Below, piece after piece: positions 28,092-35,916 of a stretch of DNA of 49,737 nt. The stretch lies in contig JAITII010000009.1 in assembly GCA_031279515.1 (NCBI GenBank), positions 1 through 49,737 of the forward strand. Direction: 5' to 3'. Below the pieces are notes generated by a model. The model made no database searches, was not told the origin of the DNA, and was given only the letters and a program-made list of their open reading frames with translations. The translations under genes were made by a program, and so were the position numbers. The stretch comes from Deltaproteobacteria bacterium. Its GTDB lineage: Bacteria; Desulfobacterota; Desulfarculia; Adiutricales; Adiutricaceae. Positions within the stretch are counted from its first letter, which is position 1; each line of letters begins with the position of its first letter.

Positions 28092-28626
28092 TTTTGCTCT
28101 TTATCAGGTATTCCAGGCCACACCAAGTCAAGGTCACCACAAAGGCCGGGATAAATACCATGATCCCCGCCAGAAACCCAAATGGTTGTGCCAAGTGAAA
28201 GATAATTATTATGCAAGAGACCAAAAGGGTGAGCCCAAAAAGGAGGTAGAACTTCATGATAGTGACCCACAGGGGGCGCTCTACCCTGTTGGGACTGCCC
28301 TTGGAGATAACATAATGCAAGATTGAAAGATTGCCTTCCACCACCAGGCTCCCTAAAAGCCCACCTAAGGCCCAGAACCACCCATGGGCGAAAAAGAGGT
28401 AGAGGATTAAGATAATGGCTATGATCCTGGCTAAAAGGCGCATCCTGTTGCTGTAGCGCTTGAGGTTATTGAAGGCCGCCTCCTCCTTACCAGTCAAAGG
28501 CTTTTCCGCTTCTGGCTCATCAGCCAAAGGAGCTTGGCTTTCCGCCTTATCCGAGGCGGAAGCCTCGGTATTTTCAGGCTCATTTACCTTTTTCTCCAGA
28601 TCCACCTTGGTCTTTTCCTGTGCCAT
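28069..28626 (-). CDS. ATP synthase subunit I-like membrane protein
   Basis: About 185 residues. A charged, low-complexity N-terminus of about 55 residues is followed by four hydrophobic helices, as in AtpI/UncI of delta-type proteobacteria, the F-ATPase assembly factor for the c-ring. Identification rests on the helix pattern and the preceding AtpZ-like gene. The ATG at 28624-28626 is chosen; a start 21 codons upstream would lie further inside the preceding gene. Unlike the usual arrangement, atpB and atpE do not follow; miaA does. Confidence 0.75.
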   Translation of the reverse strand: MAQEKTKVDLEKKVNEPENTEASASDKAESQAPLADEPEAEKPLTGKEEAAFNNLKRYSNRMRLLARIIAIILILYLFFAHGWFWALGGLLGSLVVEGNLSILHYVISKGSPNRVERPLWVTIMKFYLLFGLTLLVSCIIIIFHLAQPFGFLAGIMVFIPAFVVTLTWCGLEYLIKSKNAPKVEG

Positions 28627-28882
28627 ATTTTTCCGTCCTTTGCCTTTCCAATCTTTTAGTGAGGATGATGAAGTTGTTAAAAGCTGCAACTATTCCAACA
28701 AGTAGCCCGGCTAAAAGGAGCCAGGGCTTGGTTCCCAGCCATTTGTCCAGATAGTACCCCAGTGCCAAACCAAAAAAGATAGAAAGGACCATAGCTAAGC
28801 CCACAGAGGAGGCCACGGCCAGCATCTTAATTTCTGACAGGGCTCTTCCTCTCTTCTGTGTCTTTTCCTCTTGATCTTCCAA
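28580..28882 (-). CDS. AtpZ/AtpI-like F-ATPase accessory protein
   Basis: 100 residues with two hydrophobic helices (about 20-42 and 52-75) joined by a short loop with GYYLDKWLGTKPW, the signature of small F0F1-ATPase AtpZ/AtpQ-type proteins (G-x-x-L-D-x-x-x-x-T-x-P). The tails are charged. It is the first gene of the run atpZ-like, atpI-like, miaA, sfsA. Its 3' end overlaps the atpI-like gene by 47 bp. A terminator of the preceding gene ends 25 bp upstream of its start. Confidence 0.85.
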   Translation of the reverse strand: MEDQEEKTQKRGRALSEIKMLAVASSVGLAMVLSIFFGLALGYYLDKWLGTKPWLLLAGLLVGIVAAFNNFIILTKRLERQRTEKYGTGKDQGGSGEKGK

Positions 28883-28906
28883 AATATCTATCCTTATATA
28901 TGAAAA

Positions 28907-28937
28907 CGGCCCCTTTCCGCTGAAAAGAAAGGGGCCG
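28907..28937 (-). terminator. Strong hairpin terminator after the zinc-ribbon gene
   Basis: An 11-bp perfect stem, CGGCCCCTTTC (28907-28917) with GAAAGGGGCCG (28927-28937), loop of 9. On the minus strand it is followed by TTTTC. It ends the ferredoxin/zinc-ribbon transcript 100 bp after the stop at 29039. Confidence 0.8.
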
Positions 28938-29038
28938 AGTAAAATAACATGGAGGGACTTCCTGTCCTTAAGCTTGCGGCGTCTGGTGTCATCACGTGCC
29001 CTAGAGATAGGACAATAAGGGTACCTAGTAAAGATTGG

Positions 29039-29323
29039 CTATTCTACCCCAAACTTCACACCATTGTCAAAACCGCGCTTCATCTTTATCTCTTTGTGCA
29101 CCTCGGAGTTAATGCCCAGGCATTTGTCTGCAAATTTGCACCACTTGGCGCAGCCCTCGTTTAATTTGGGATTGGGAAAGACGAAACCGCAACCTTGGCA
29201 GCGGCGTTTGGCGTCGTCTTTAAAAAATTCCACCTTGCCCCCGCAGGCTGGGCAGGTGATATCAAAAATATCCCCCGGTCTCCAGAACTGCATGTTCTGT
29301 CCGGGACACATAATCTGAGACAT
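29039..29323 (-). CDS. Small zinc-ribbon protein, cysteine-rich
   Basis: 94 residues with C24-P-A-C27 and C42-Q-G-C45 forming a zinc ribbon, plus C58, C62 and C68 in a second cysteine group (EGCAKWCKFADKC) that could bind another metal. It follows the ferredoxin-like gene by 6 bp and is co-transcribed with it. No enzymatic domain is present. Function unknown. Confidence 0.8.
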   Translation of the reverse strand: MSQIMCPGQNMQFWRPGDIFDITCPACGGKVEFFKDDAKRRCQGCGFVFPNPKLNEGCAKWCKFADKCLGINSEVHKEIKMKRGFDNGVKFGVE

Positions 29324-29329
29324 ATTAGC

Positions 29330-30112
29330 CTACCTTTCCATCTTTTGGGGTAGCTCTTCGTCAATGGTACCATCCTGTTGCACAACAAACAAGTGCACCA
29401 GCACATCGTTTCTCTGGGAGTGCATGATGCCCCGCGTTGCGGCATATAAAAGTCCCCGGCAACAGGGAACCGACATGATGACCACCTTGAGCTCCAAAAT
29501 GTCCGGATGGAGTCTTAAGAGCTCCCCCAGCTTTATTATATACCCATCTATATCGGAAAGCTTGGGGCAGCCCAGGATTAAAGGTAGCCCTTGGCCCATA
29601 AAAGTCCTCTGGAAATTGGGCGCAGCATATCCAGTGCAATCGGCTGCCAAAATGAGGCTGCGGCTATCCAAAAAAGGAGCTGCGGCCGGGACTAGGTCAA
29701 GCTGGATGGGCCAGTTGACTAGACCTAGGGCCTTTTCTTCAGAGGCGTTTTTTTGTCCTAGAGGCTCGCCTTTGGGCACAAGCTTCTGGGCCATTGCCCC
29801 AGGGCAGCTCTTATCTTTCAGAGGCATGCCGGCACAAGGCCCAGAGTCCTTATTACGGACCAAAGGCTCTACTAGCCTTTGGTCAAAGCCTTGGGCCTGG
29901 CGCTTTACAATCTTTAAGGCACCTTCGGGACACTCACCTAAGCAGGCCCCCAAGCCATCGCAGTAAACCTCGGAGACGAGGCGGCATTTACCGTCCACAA
30001 TAGCTAAGGCCCCTTCGTGACAAGAGGGTACGCACTGGCCGCAGCCATTGCACAAGCTTTCGTCTATCTCGATTATTTCCCTTTCCACCAATGCCAAAGT
30101 TGCATAGGTCAT
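29330..30112 (-). CDS. 4Fe-4S ferredoxin-domain protein
   Basis: 260 residues. The N-terminal ferredoxin module has one full cluster motif, C21-N-G-C24-G-Q-C27-V-P-S-C31-H. The second is CDGLGACLGECP (C51, C57, C61), in which the middle cysteine of the usual CxxCxxC is replaced; this form is common in a family of anaerobe ferredoxins. The remaining 170 residues have cysteines (SCPGAM, MSVPCCRG) but no domain I can name. It is probably an electron carrier or part of an oxidoreductase in the cytoplasm. AAAGGAGG precedes the ATG and a good promoter lies upstream. Confidence 0.85.
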   Translation of the reverse strand: MTYATLALVEREIIEIDESLCNGCGQCVPSCHEGALAIVDGKCRLVSEVYCDGLGACLGECPEGALKIVKRQAQGFDQRLVEPLVRNKDSGPCAGMPLKDKSCPGAMAQKLVPKGEPLGQKNASEEKALGLVNWPIQLDLVPAAAPFLDSRSLILAADCTGYAAPNFQRTFMGQGLPLILGCPKLSDIDGYIIKLGELLRLHPDILELKVVIMSVPCCRGLLYAATRGIMHSQRNDVLVHLFVVQQDGTIDEELPQKMER

Positions 30113-30149
30113 AATGAGCCTCCTTTATCTGGCCCCAGTATCCAACTTA

Positions 30150-30178
30150 AACATAAGTACAACATTGAGATAAGTCAA
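30150..30178 (-). promoter_or_regulatory. Sigma70-like promoter of the ferredoxin/zinc-ribbon pair
   Basis: On the minus strand TTGACT (30173-30178), a 17-base spacer and TATGTT (30150-30155), about 38 bp before the ferredoxin start. Confidence 0.65.
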
Positions 30179-31171
30179 GCTTTTTGTCATTTTTAAAATT
30201 TTTTTCTTTAGCTCTATTTTAAATCTCTTTTGGCACCTACTTAGCTTAAGGTAAATTCTCCCTAAACTATTACCAAAGAGCTAGAACCAAAAAATGGCGC
30301 TCATTTTAAGCTGATATCCTAGGTAGTATTATAGCGAACAACTAAAAAAGCTTATAGCTTAGCGCCCATTAAATTAACTTAAAATTTATCAAAGGCAACG
30401 GGGGAAAAAATTAAAAAATTTTCTGTAAGCCCCTATTAAAATACCTATAAGCTAATGCTGATATAATTGGATGCTCCAGTATTTTTTCCTTTGGTGTAAT
30501 CCAATACCCTTAAAAGGGATATAGATTATCCATGCTTTTGTAAACTATGCGCTCAAATAATACCTTAAACTGCAGAAAGCCTTTAAAATTCCACGGCAAA
30601 GTTAGTATAGTAAATACAAAAAAATGAAAAGCTGGTCTTTTAAATCATTAACTTGTAAAGAGCTTTTTATTTGCGCCATTATTATTAAGCACGACGGCTT
30701 TATCATTGGAGAAAAGCGCACCCTAGGGTATGCTTAGATTATCTGGCAAAATTATTAGCCAGTAAAAAAGTCTAATTTTAGGCTTGTGGTAGGGTACTTG
30801 GGTCACCTTTTGCTAACGAGGAGATACTAGCTGGCTTATTAGCTAATAGTTATAGAATGAGAAAATGGCATAAGGATACTATGTCCACAAATTTAAATAC
30901 TTTCTGGTCCCTATAAAAAAATAGTAGCTTTTTAGCCGTAAGTCCAAGCACTTATCTTCCTTGCGTGAGCTAGGTAGTATTGCCTGCAATTTACTTACAA
31001 AAAGGAAAATGACAAAGACTTTGGGCCGCTAGCTAGAAGTTTTTGAGCCCTATCCTATTTCCCTTTAATCTTCAGAGGATATTTCAATATATGGTGGGGA
31101 ATTTAAATAAGGCTACTAATTTTTGTGAAAGCTACCGGGGCCGCCAGATAAGCCTTTTTTTTCCAATTCCC

Positions 31172-31200
31172 TTGACACTTCCTTTGTTTTAACTTATAAA
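31172..31200 (+). promoter_or_regulatory. Sigma70-like promoter far upstream of the TelA-family gene
   Basis: TTGACA (31172-31177), a 17-base spacer and TATAAA (31195-31200). It lies about 340 bp before the ATG at 31541, which implies a long leader or a separate small RNA. Confidence 0.6.
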
Positions 31201-31540
31201 ATTTGCTAGCAGTCCAAAAAAATGCTTTTTCAGTGAAATCAAGCAAGTTTACAAAATCTTCGAACCAGTTTTCTTATCATTATTGGGTAATTTTTACCTA
31301 AATATGATCTATTTTACTTTTTAATTATGATACTTTAGCTAGTTATGGCAAAATAGTTTAAAATCTGTTTATCATATACACCTATTTAGTCCAAAACACT
31401 TATTGGCCCCAGGTTCTAAGCTAAGCCTAATTTTAGGCCTTTTAAACAACACTAAAACACTTCGCTGGCCCCTACGGATACCTTTTTGAGCCGTAGCGAG
31501 CAGAAGCGACCACTATAAAAAACCCCTTAGGAGGACACAC

Positions 31541-32770
31541 ATGGCTGACGACGCCCCTTTTTCCTTGGAAAAGCTAGATTTAAACAAGGTGGCTGAAGAC
31601 GTAAAGGAAGAGACTGCACTCCCTCCTGCCCAAATCGATCCCATCAAGGAAACGGCAGAAAAAAACGCCCAAATCATCATGGACCTGGACCCCTCATCCG
31701 AGGATAAGAGGAGTAACGTTCTTGCCCTCATGGAAAACTTCGGAAAGACAGGTATCAAGACTTCCGGTGAGACCAACCAATTCTTAAAGGCCTCAGTTGG
31801 TGAGCTCACCAAGGCAGGTGAAGAGGGGGGAATTATCTCTAAAGGACTTTTGGACTTGGAGAACCAGATAAATGACTTAAATCCCAGCAAGGTGGACTTT
31901 TTGAGGAAAGGCATCTTTGCCAAGATCTTTAACCCCATAACTAAATACTTCAACCGCTACAAGAAATCCGAATCCATTATCGCCAACATCTTGGATACCC
32001 TGGAGAAAGGGAAGCAGACCCTCATATCCGACAATGAAAACTTAAAAGGCGAGCAGTCCAAACTGCGCGAGGCCACCTTGAAGCTCAAAAAAGACTTCGA
32101 GATGGGAGACCTCATGGACAAGGCTATAAGCTCCAAGGTGGAAGCCCCTGAGAGTTCCGGAGATCCCGAAAAGATATCCTTTATCAAAGAGGAGATCCTC
32201 TTCCCCCTACGCCAAAAGCTCCAGGACATCCAGCAGATGCAGACTGTAAACCAGCAGGGCATCATAGCCATGGAGGTCATCCAGCGCAACAACAACGAGC
32301 TCGTAAGAGGTGTGGACAGGGCGAAAAATGTCACAGTGAACGCACTACGGATCTCCATTACAGTGGCTAGCGCCCTCTACAACCAGAAGATCACCTTGGA
32401 AAAGATAAAGGCCTTAAACACCACCACGGAGAACCTCATTGCCCAGACCTCCACAATGCTAAAGGAGCAGGGAGCAGAAATCCATAAGCAAGCCTCATCC
32501 TCCACCATCTCCGTGGATGTCTTAAAGAAATCCTTTACCGACGCCTTAGAGTCCATGGATGAGATAAAGCGCTATAAGATGGATGCCCTTCCCAAGATGA
32601 AGGAGACCATCTCCCAGTTCCAGACCCTTACTGAAAAGGGAGAGGAAGTCATTCAGAAGATGGAAAAAGGAGACGAGATAGCCCGCAAACGCGGCTTCAT
32701 CGGCCAGGACGGAGACAGCCCGCCCCAGCTGGCAGACAGTGCGTCAGCCTCAGAGGAATCCAAGAGCTAA
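31541..32770 (+). CDS. TelA/KlaA-like toxic anion resistance family protein
   Basis: 409 residues, cytoplasmic and almost wholly helical with coiled-coil character. Family marks include LIEN-type blocks such as LRKGIFAKIFNPITKYFNRY, SFIKEEILFPLRQKLQDIQQ, QGIIAMEVIQRNNNELVRGV, and TVNALRISITVASALYNQKI. TelA proteins were linked to tellurite resistance but are widespread and are often part of stress or envelope systems; tellurite resistance here is not shown. AGGAGG precedes the ATG. It is a single gene with a far-upstream promoter and a terminator. No TerC or TerD partners are nearby. Confidence 0.9.
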   Translation: MADDAPFSLEKLDLNKVAEDVKEETALPPAQIDPIKETAEKNAQIIMDLDPSSEDKRSNVLALMENFGKTGIKTSGETNQFLKASVGELTKAGEEGGIISKGLLDLENQINDLNPSKVDFLRKGIFAKIFNPITKYFNRYKKSESIIANILDTLEKGKQTLISDNENLKGEQSKLREATLKLKKDFEMGDLMDKAISSKVEAPESSGDPEKISFIKEEILFPLRQKLQDIQQMQTVNQQGIIAMEVIQRNNNELVRGVDRAKNVTVNALRISITVASALYNQKITLEKIKALNTTTENLIAQTSTMLKEQGAEIHKQASSSTISVDVLKKSFTDALESMDEIKRYKMDALPKMKETISQFQTLTEKGEEVIQKMEKGDEIARKRGFIGQDGDSPPQLADSASASEESKS

Positions 32771-32793
32771 GTTTAGGGCCCAACAAACATAAG

Positions 32794-32832
32794 AAAGCCC
32801 CGATAAAAGCTCTAAGCTTTTATCGGGGCTTT
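32794..32832. terminator. Bidirectional terminator between telA-like gene and ABC operon
   Basis: A 17-bp perfect stem: AAAGCCCCGATAAAAGC (32794-32810), loop TCTAA, then the complementary arm (32816-32832). A-rich and T-rich ends on both strands let it stop both convergent transcripts. Confidence 0.93.
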
Positions 32833-32876
32833 TACATTCAAAGCCTTAGGTTTTACCCTAAAGAGCTCTACAAGCC

Positions 32877-33878
32877 TTATTCAACCGTATCTGGGACTCC
32901 GGGTAAGGTGGCAAAAGAATTCTGGTGGAGAGCATCCACATCCACCTTGGCACCTAGGATTCCTATATCTTTTAGCTCACCTGCGGTTATGCCAAAGGCA
33001 TTATAGGCTCCAGATACTGAAGGTATGTAGTGAAAGGTCTTTAAGACGGAAGCATTGAACTCTGCGTCACCTGCCACATACTTCTTGTCTACCTGGATCC
33101 TGGCGGTCTCATCGGGATTATTCTGGATCCAAGCCGCAGCCCTTTGCATGGCCCTGGTATACCTGGCTGCAGCATCGGGATTTTCTTCCACCAAGCTTGC
33201 GCTCACGTAAGCCGCGCAGCAGTACTGCTGGGAAAAGGGCTCATCAGTGGCGGAATCCAAAAGTATCAAAAGATCATTATTTTTTGCAGCAAGTGAGGCC
33301 ACTGGATCGTTGGCTGATATGGCATCTATGGCGCCTCTTTCCAGGGCCAAGGGCAATTCAGAATTTTCAAACACCAAAAACTCCACCTCGGAGTCCTTGT
33401 CCCCCACCTTCACCCCAGAGTGGGCAAGCGCCCTGCGGGCAAACATAATGGGACTGGAGGTAAGTGAAGGAACGCCGATCCTCTTGCCTTTCAAATCAGC
33501 TACTGTAGTTATCCCCGAGTCCTTCTTCACCAAGATCTTGTCGCAACCTGTGTGTAGTCCCGTGGTTATCTTGATGGGAAGCCCATTGGACAAAGGCTGG
33601 ATAAGGGTAGCTAAAAGCCCGAAACTGGCATCTATTTGACCTGCTGTAATGGCCTCAAAATTTGTGCCGGGCGCAAGTTTCACCAGCTCCACATCAAGCC
33701 CTTCGTCACGGAAAAAACCGTTTTCATAGGCGATGTGGATGGGTCCTTCACACAGTGATCCCGTGTAACCTGCTTTGAGCTTGATGACTGGTATGTCTTG
33801 GCTAAACGCTAGGGGAGAAAATACAAGTAAAGCTATTAAAGATAGAAAGATCCGACTTAAAAAATAACGAAGGAACAT
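32877..33878 (-). CDS. ABC importer substrate-binding protein (NMT1/SsuA-like)
   Basis: About 333 residues. The signal peptide (MFLRYFLSRIFLSLIALLVF, cleavage near AFSQ) is followed by a periplasmic binding protein of the nitrate/sulfonate/taurine/thiamine-precursor type: IKLKAGYTGSLCEGPIHIAY, FFRDEGLDVELVKLAPGTNF, LKGKRIGVPSLTSSPI and a NNPDETARI tail block. Ligand specificity is not readable. The ATG at 33878 has AAGAGG 6 bases upstream; one at 33899 would add 7 basic residues. It is the last gene of the nitrogenase-like operon, and the terminator at 32794-32832 follows. Confidence 0.9.
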   Translation of the reverse strand: MFLRYFLSRIFLSLIALLVFSPLAFSQDIPVIKLKAGYTGSLCEGPIHIAYENGFFRDEGLDVELVKLAPGTNFEAITAGQIDASFGLLATLIQPLSNGLPIKITTGLHTGCDKILVKKDSGITTVADLKGKRIGVPSLTSSPIMFARRALAHSGVKVGDKDSEVEFLVFENSELPLALERGAIDAISANDPVASLAAKNNDLLILLDSATDEPFSQQYCCAAYVSASLVEENPDAAARYTRAMQRAAAWIQNNPDETARIQVDKKYVAGDAEFNASVLKTFHYIPSVSGAYNAFGITAGELKDIGILGAKVDVDALHQNSFATLPGVPDTVE

Positions 33879-33922
33879 TTTATGCCTCTTATTTTTCATT
33901 GGCTAGAGAGTTAAAATTAGCG

Positions 33923-34786
33923 CTAAATCTGATACGGCGGCTCTTCAAGGTGGCCTGCAAAGTGCAGGATCTCTAAAATTTTGCCGCGAAGTAAGAGAAA
34001 ATCAGGGGTATTGCGAGACCTGGGCCTGGGAAAGGGTACTTTCAGAATCCTTTCCACCTTTCCTGGGGTAGGGGTCATGACCACTATGCGATGGGAGAGA
34101 TAGATAGCCTCGTCCACATCGTGGGTGACCATCACCATAGTGATGTGTTTTTCTGAGCGTATGCGGAGGATTTCATCCTGCATGTTCATGCGGGTAAAAG
34201 CGTCCAAGGCCCCCAAAGGCTCGTCTAAAAGGAGCACCGTGGGCTTATTGATTAGTGCCCTAGCTAAGGATGCCCTCTGGGCCATGCCCCCGGAAAGGTG
34301 ATGAGGATAAACTTTCCCGAACTTTAAAAGTCCCACCAGCTCCAAATATTTTGAGACCTCGTCCTTTTCTTTGCCGAAAACTCTGCGGGCCTTAAGTCCA
34401 AAGGCCACGTTGTTGTGGATATTTAGCCAGGGAAAGAGATAGGGATTCTGAAACACCAGACCCCTTTCAGCATCCGGTCCCACTATTGGTTTCCCATCCA
34501 AACAGAGGCTGCCTGAAGTAGCGGTTTCTAAACCGGCTATGAGGCGCAAAAGGGTGGACTTGCCGCAACCGGAAGGACCAATGAGGGTGATAAACTCACC
34601 GGATTCAATGTTAAGCTCTACTTCTTTAAGGGCCTGGACCAATGAGCCGTCAGGGTGGGAAAAGACCTTAGAGACAGCTTCTATGGTTATGACTCCCTTT
34701 GTTTCTAAGTCTTTCTCGTAAATCTTAGGGCCATGGGCCAAAGTATCCGAAGATAATTTCTCGGAAATATTTAAGGCCTCTACCAT
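33923..34786 (-). CDS. ABC importer ATPase (SsuB/TauB/NrtD-like)
   Basis: 287 residues. Walker A GPSGCGKST, Q-loop VFQNPYLFPWL, signature LSGGMAQRASLARAL, Walker B VLLLDEPLGALD and switch VTHDVDEAIYLSHRIVVMTP are all intact, as in the nitrate/sulfonate/taurine group. It energises the permease encoded just upstream. Its start overlaps the permease stop by 7 bp. The N-terminal 28 residues are an extra segment before the ABC core. Confidence 0.95.
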   Translation of the reverse strand: MVEALNISEKLSSDTLAHGPKIYEKDLETKGVITIEAVSKVFSHPDGSLVQALKEVELNIESGEFITLIGPSGCGKSTLLRLIAGLETATSGSLCLDGKPIVGPDAERGLVFQNPYLFPWLNIHNNVAFGLKARRVFGKEKDEVSKYLELVGLLKFGKVYPHHLSGGMAQRASLARALINKPTVLLLDEPLGALDAFTRMNMQDEILRIRSEKHITMVMVTHDVDEAIYLSHRIVVMTPTPGKVERILKVPFPRPRSRNTPDFLLLRGKILEILHFAGHLEEPPYQI

Positions 34787-35916
34787 TTGATCATACCTTT
34801 CTGCCAGACCAAGATCCTGTCTCGGAACTTAAAAAAGAGGGTGATAAGGGAATAAAAAGTCACTGCTATCACTATGAGACCGGCGTAGACATTGGCATAG
34901 GAAAGCATCTGCCTTTGCCAATGTATGTACCAGCCAATTCCATTTTTCACGCCCACCATCTCAGCTGTCATGAGGGTTAAAAAAGAAGCGCAGGCGCCGC
35001 TAAATAGACCCGTGAAGATAAGCGGCATAGCAGCCGGAATCCCCACCCAGAAGATCTGGTACAACCTTTTGGCACCCAAGGTGCTAGAGACCTCGAAATA
35101 GGCGTTCTGAACATTTAAAATTCCACTGGAGGTCATAACTGAAGTGGGGAACCACACGGATAGGGCAACCAAAAACACAGCTGCAGTCCAGGTGGTGGGA
35201 AAGGCCACAAGGACTATGGGTATCCAGGCAGTGGGAGGGATGGGACCTAAGATCTTTATGGCTGGATTTAACCAGTAAGAAGCGGTCTTGGAAAAACCAA
35301 TGGCAATGCCTGTAACTAGCCCTGCCAAGGCCCCGGCAAAAAAACCGCTAAAAAGGAGCTTTGCCGAGGACCCCAGGCAGACAATGATAAGGTAATGAAA
35401 ATCTTCAACCAGGACCGCCAAGATCCTGTCCGGCGTGGGAAAGAAGATGGGCGGCAGGACCGTAAACTTGCCGGTTAAAAGATTTAAGACATTTAAAAAG
35501 AGAAAGCTAGCTGCATAAAAGTTGTCCTTTTCCCTAAACTTTTCTAAGATTGATTTCCTGGAGCTAAAGAGGAGAGGAAAGAGGGTGAAAAAAACTAAAG
35601 AGATAAGGAGAAAATAAACGAAATACGGCCTATCGGCTGGCGGCTGCTTGCCGCTAGCGGCAAAATCCAATTCCACTACCAAGGCTAAAAGAATAGAAAT
35701 TACAGTACGATTGGAGTTTAAAAGCCCAACAAGGTTTACCCTGGACTTACTTTCAGCCTTGGCTACAAGAGAAGTTTCTGAAGTTTCTAAGGTCTTCTCT
35801 TCTAGCTCACAAGTGGCCTCGCAAGTGGTAGTGGCCTCTTTTGGGGCTTTGCTAGAGGCAGCCTCACAAGGGGTACAAAGTTGCACCTCGTCTATGGCCT
35901 TTTCCGCGGTACGCAT
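34780..35916 (-). CDS. ABC importer permease (SsuC-like) with N-terminal extension
   Basis: 378 residues, against about 260 for typical SsuC. The last 240 form a binding-protein-dependent permease with the EAA loop EVSSTLGAKRLYQIFWVGIP near the C-terminus and about six helices. The first 65 residues are hydrophilic, rich in Glu, Thr and Ser, and contain four cysteines (CTPCEAAS, TTTCEATCELEE). A pair of helices (about 75-125) follows before the normal permease. The start codon overlaps the stop of the nitrogenase-like beta gene (TAATG), so the importer is translated with the enzyme. Confidence 0.9.
   Translation of the reverse strand: MRTAEKAIDEVQLCTPCEAASSKAPKEATTTCEATCELEEKTLETSETSLVAKAESKSRVNLVGLLNSNRTVISILLALVVELDFAASGKQPPADRPYFVYFLLISLVFFTLFPLLFSSRKSILEKFREKDNFYAASFLFLNVLNLLTGKFTVLPPIFFPTPDRILAVLVEDFHYLIIVCLGSSAKLLFSGFFAGALAGLVTGIAIGFSKTASYWLNPAIKILGPIPPTAWIPIVLVAFPTTWTAAVFLVALSVWFPTSVMTSSGILNVQNAYFEVSSTLGAKRLYQIFWVGIPAAMPLIFTGLFSGACASFLTLMTAEMVGVKNGIGWYIHWQRQMLSYANVYAGLIVIAVTFYSLITLFFKFRDRILVWQKGMIKW

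Larger units (their letters stand above)
30113..31540. other. Non-coding gap of 1.4 kb
   Basis: Between the divergent ferredoxin and TelA-family genes. No gene is recognised. Two promoters are listed separately (30150-30178 minus, 31172-31200 plus). The middle (about 30300-31100) has patches of moderate G+C that may be decayed coding sequence, but frames are broken everywhere and no product can be named. Confidence 0.5.

Noticed and set aside
29364..29966. 200-codon plus-strand frame opposite the ferredoxin gene
   Set aside because: It is fully antisense to a gene with clear Fe-S motifs, and its product has no domain and unusual composition.
31541..32770. Tellurite resistance operon
   Set aside because: Only a TelA-family gene is present; no TerB/C/D/E/Z-type genes are near, so a specific tellurite role cannot be claimed.
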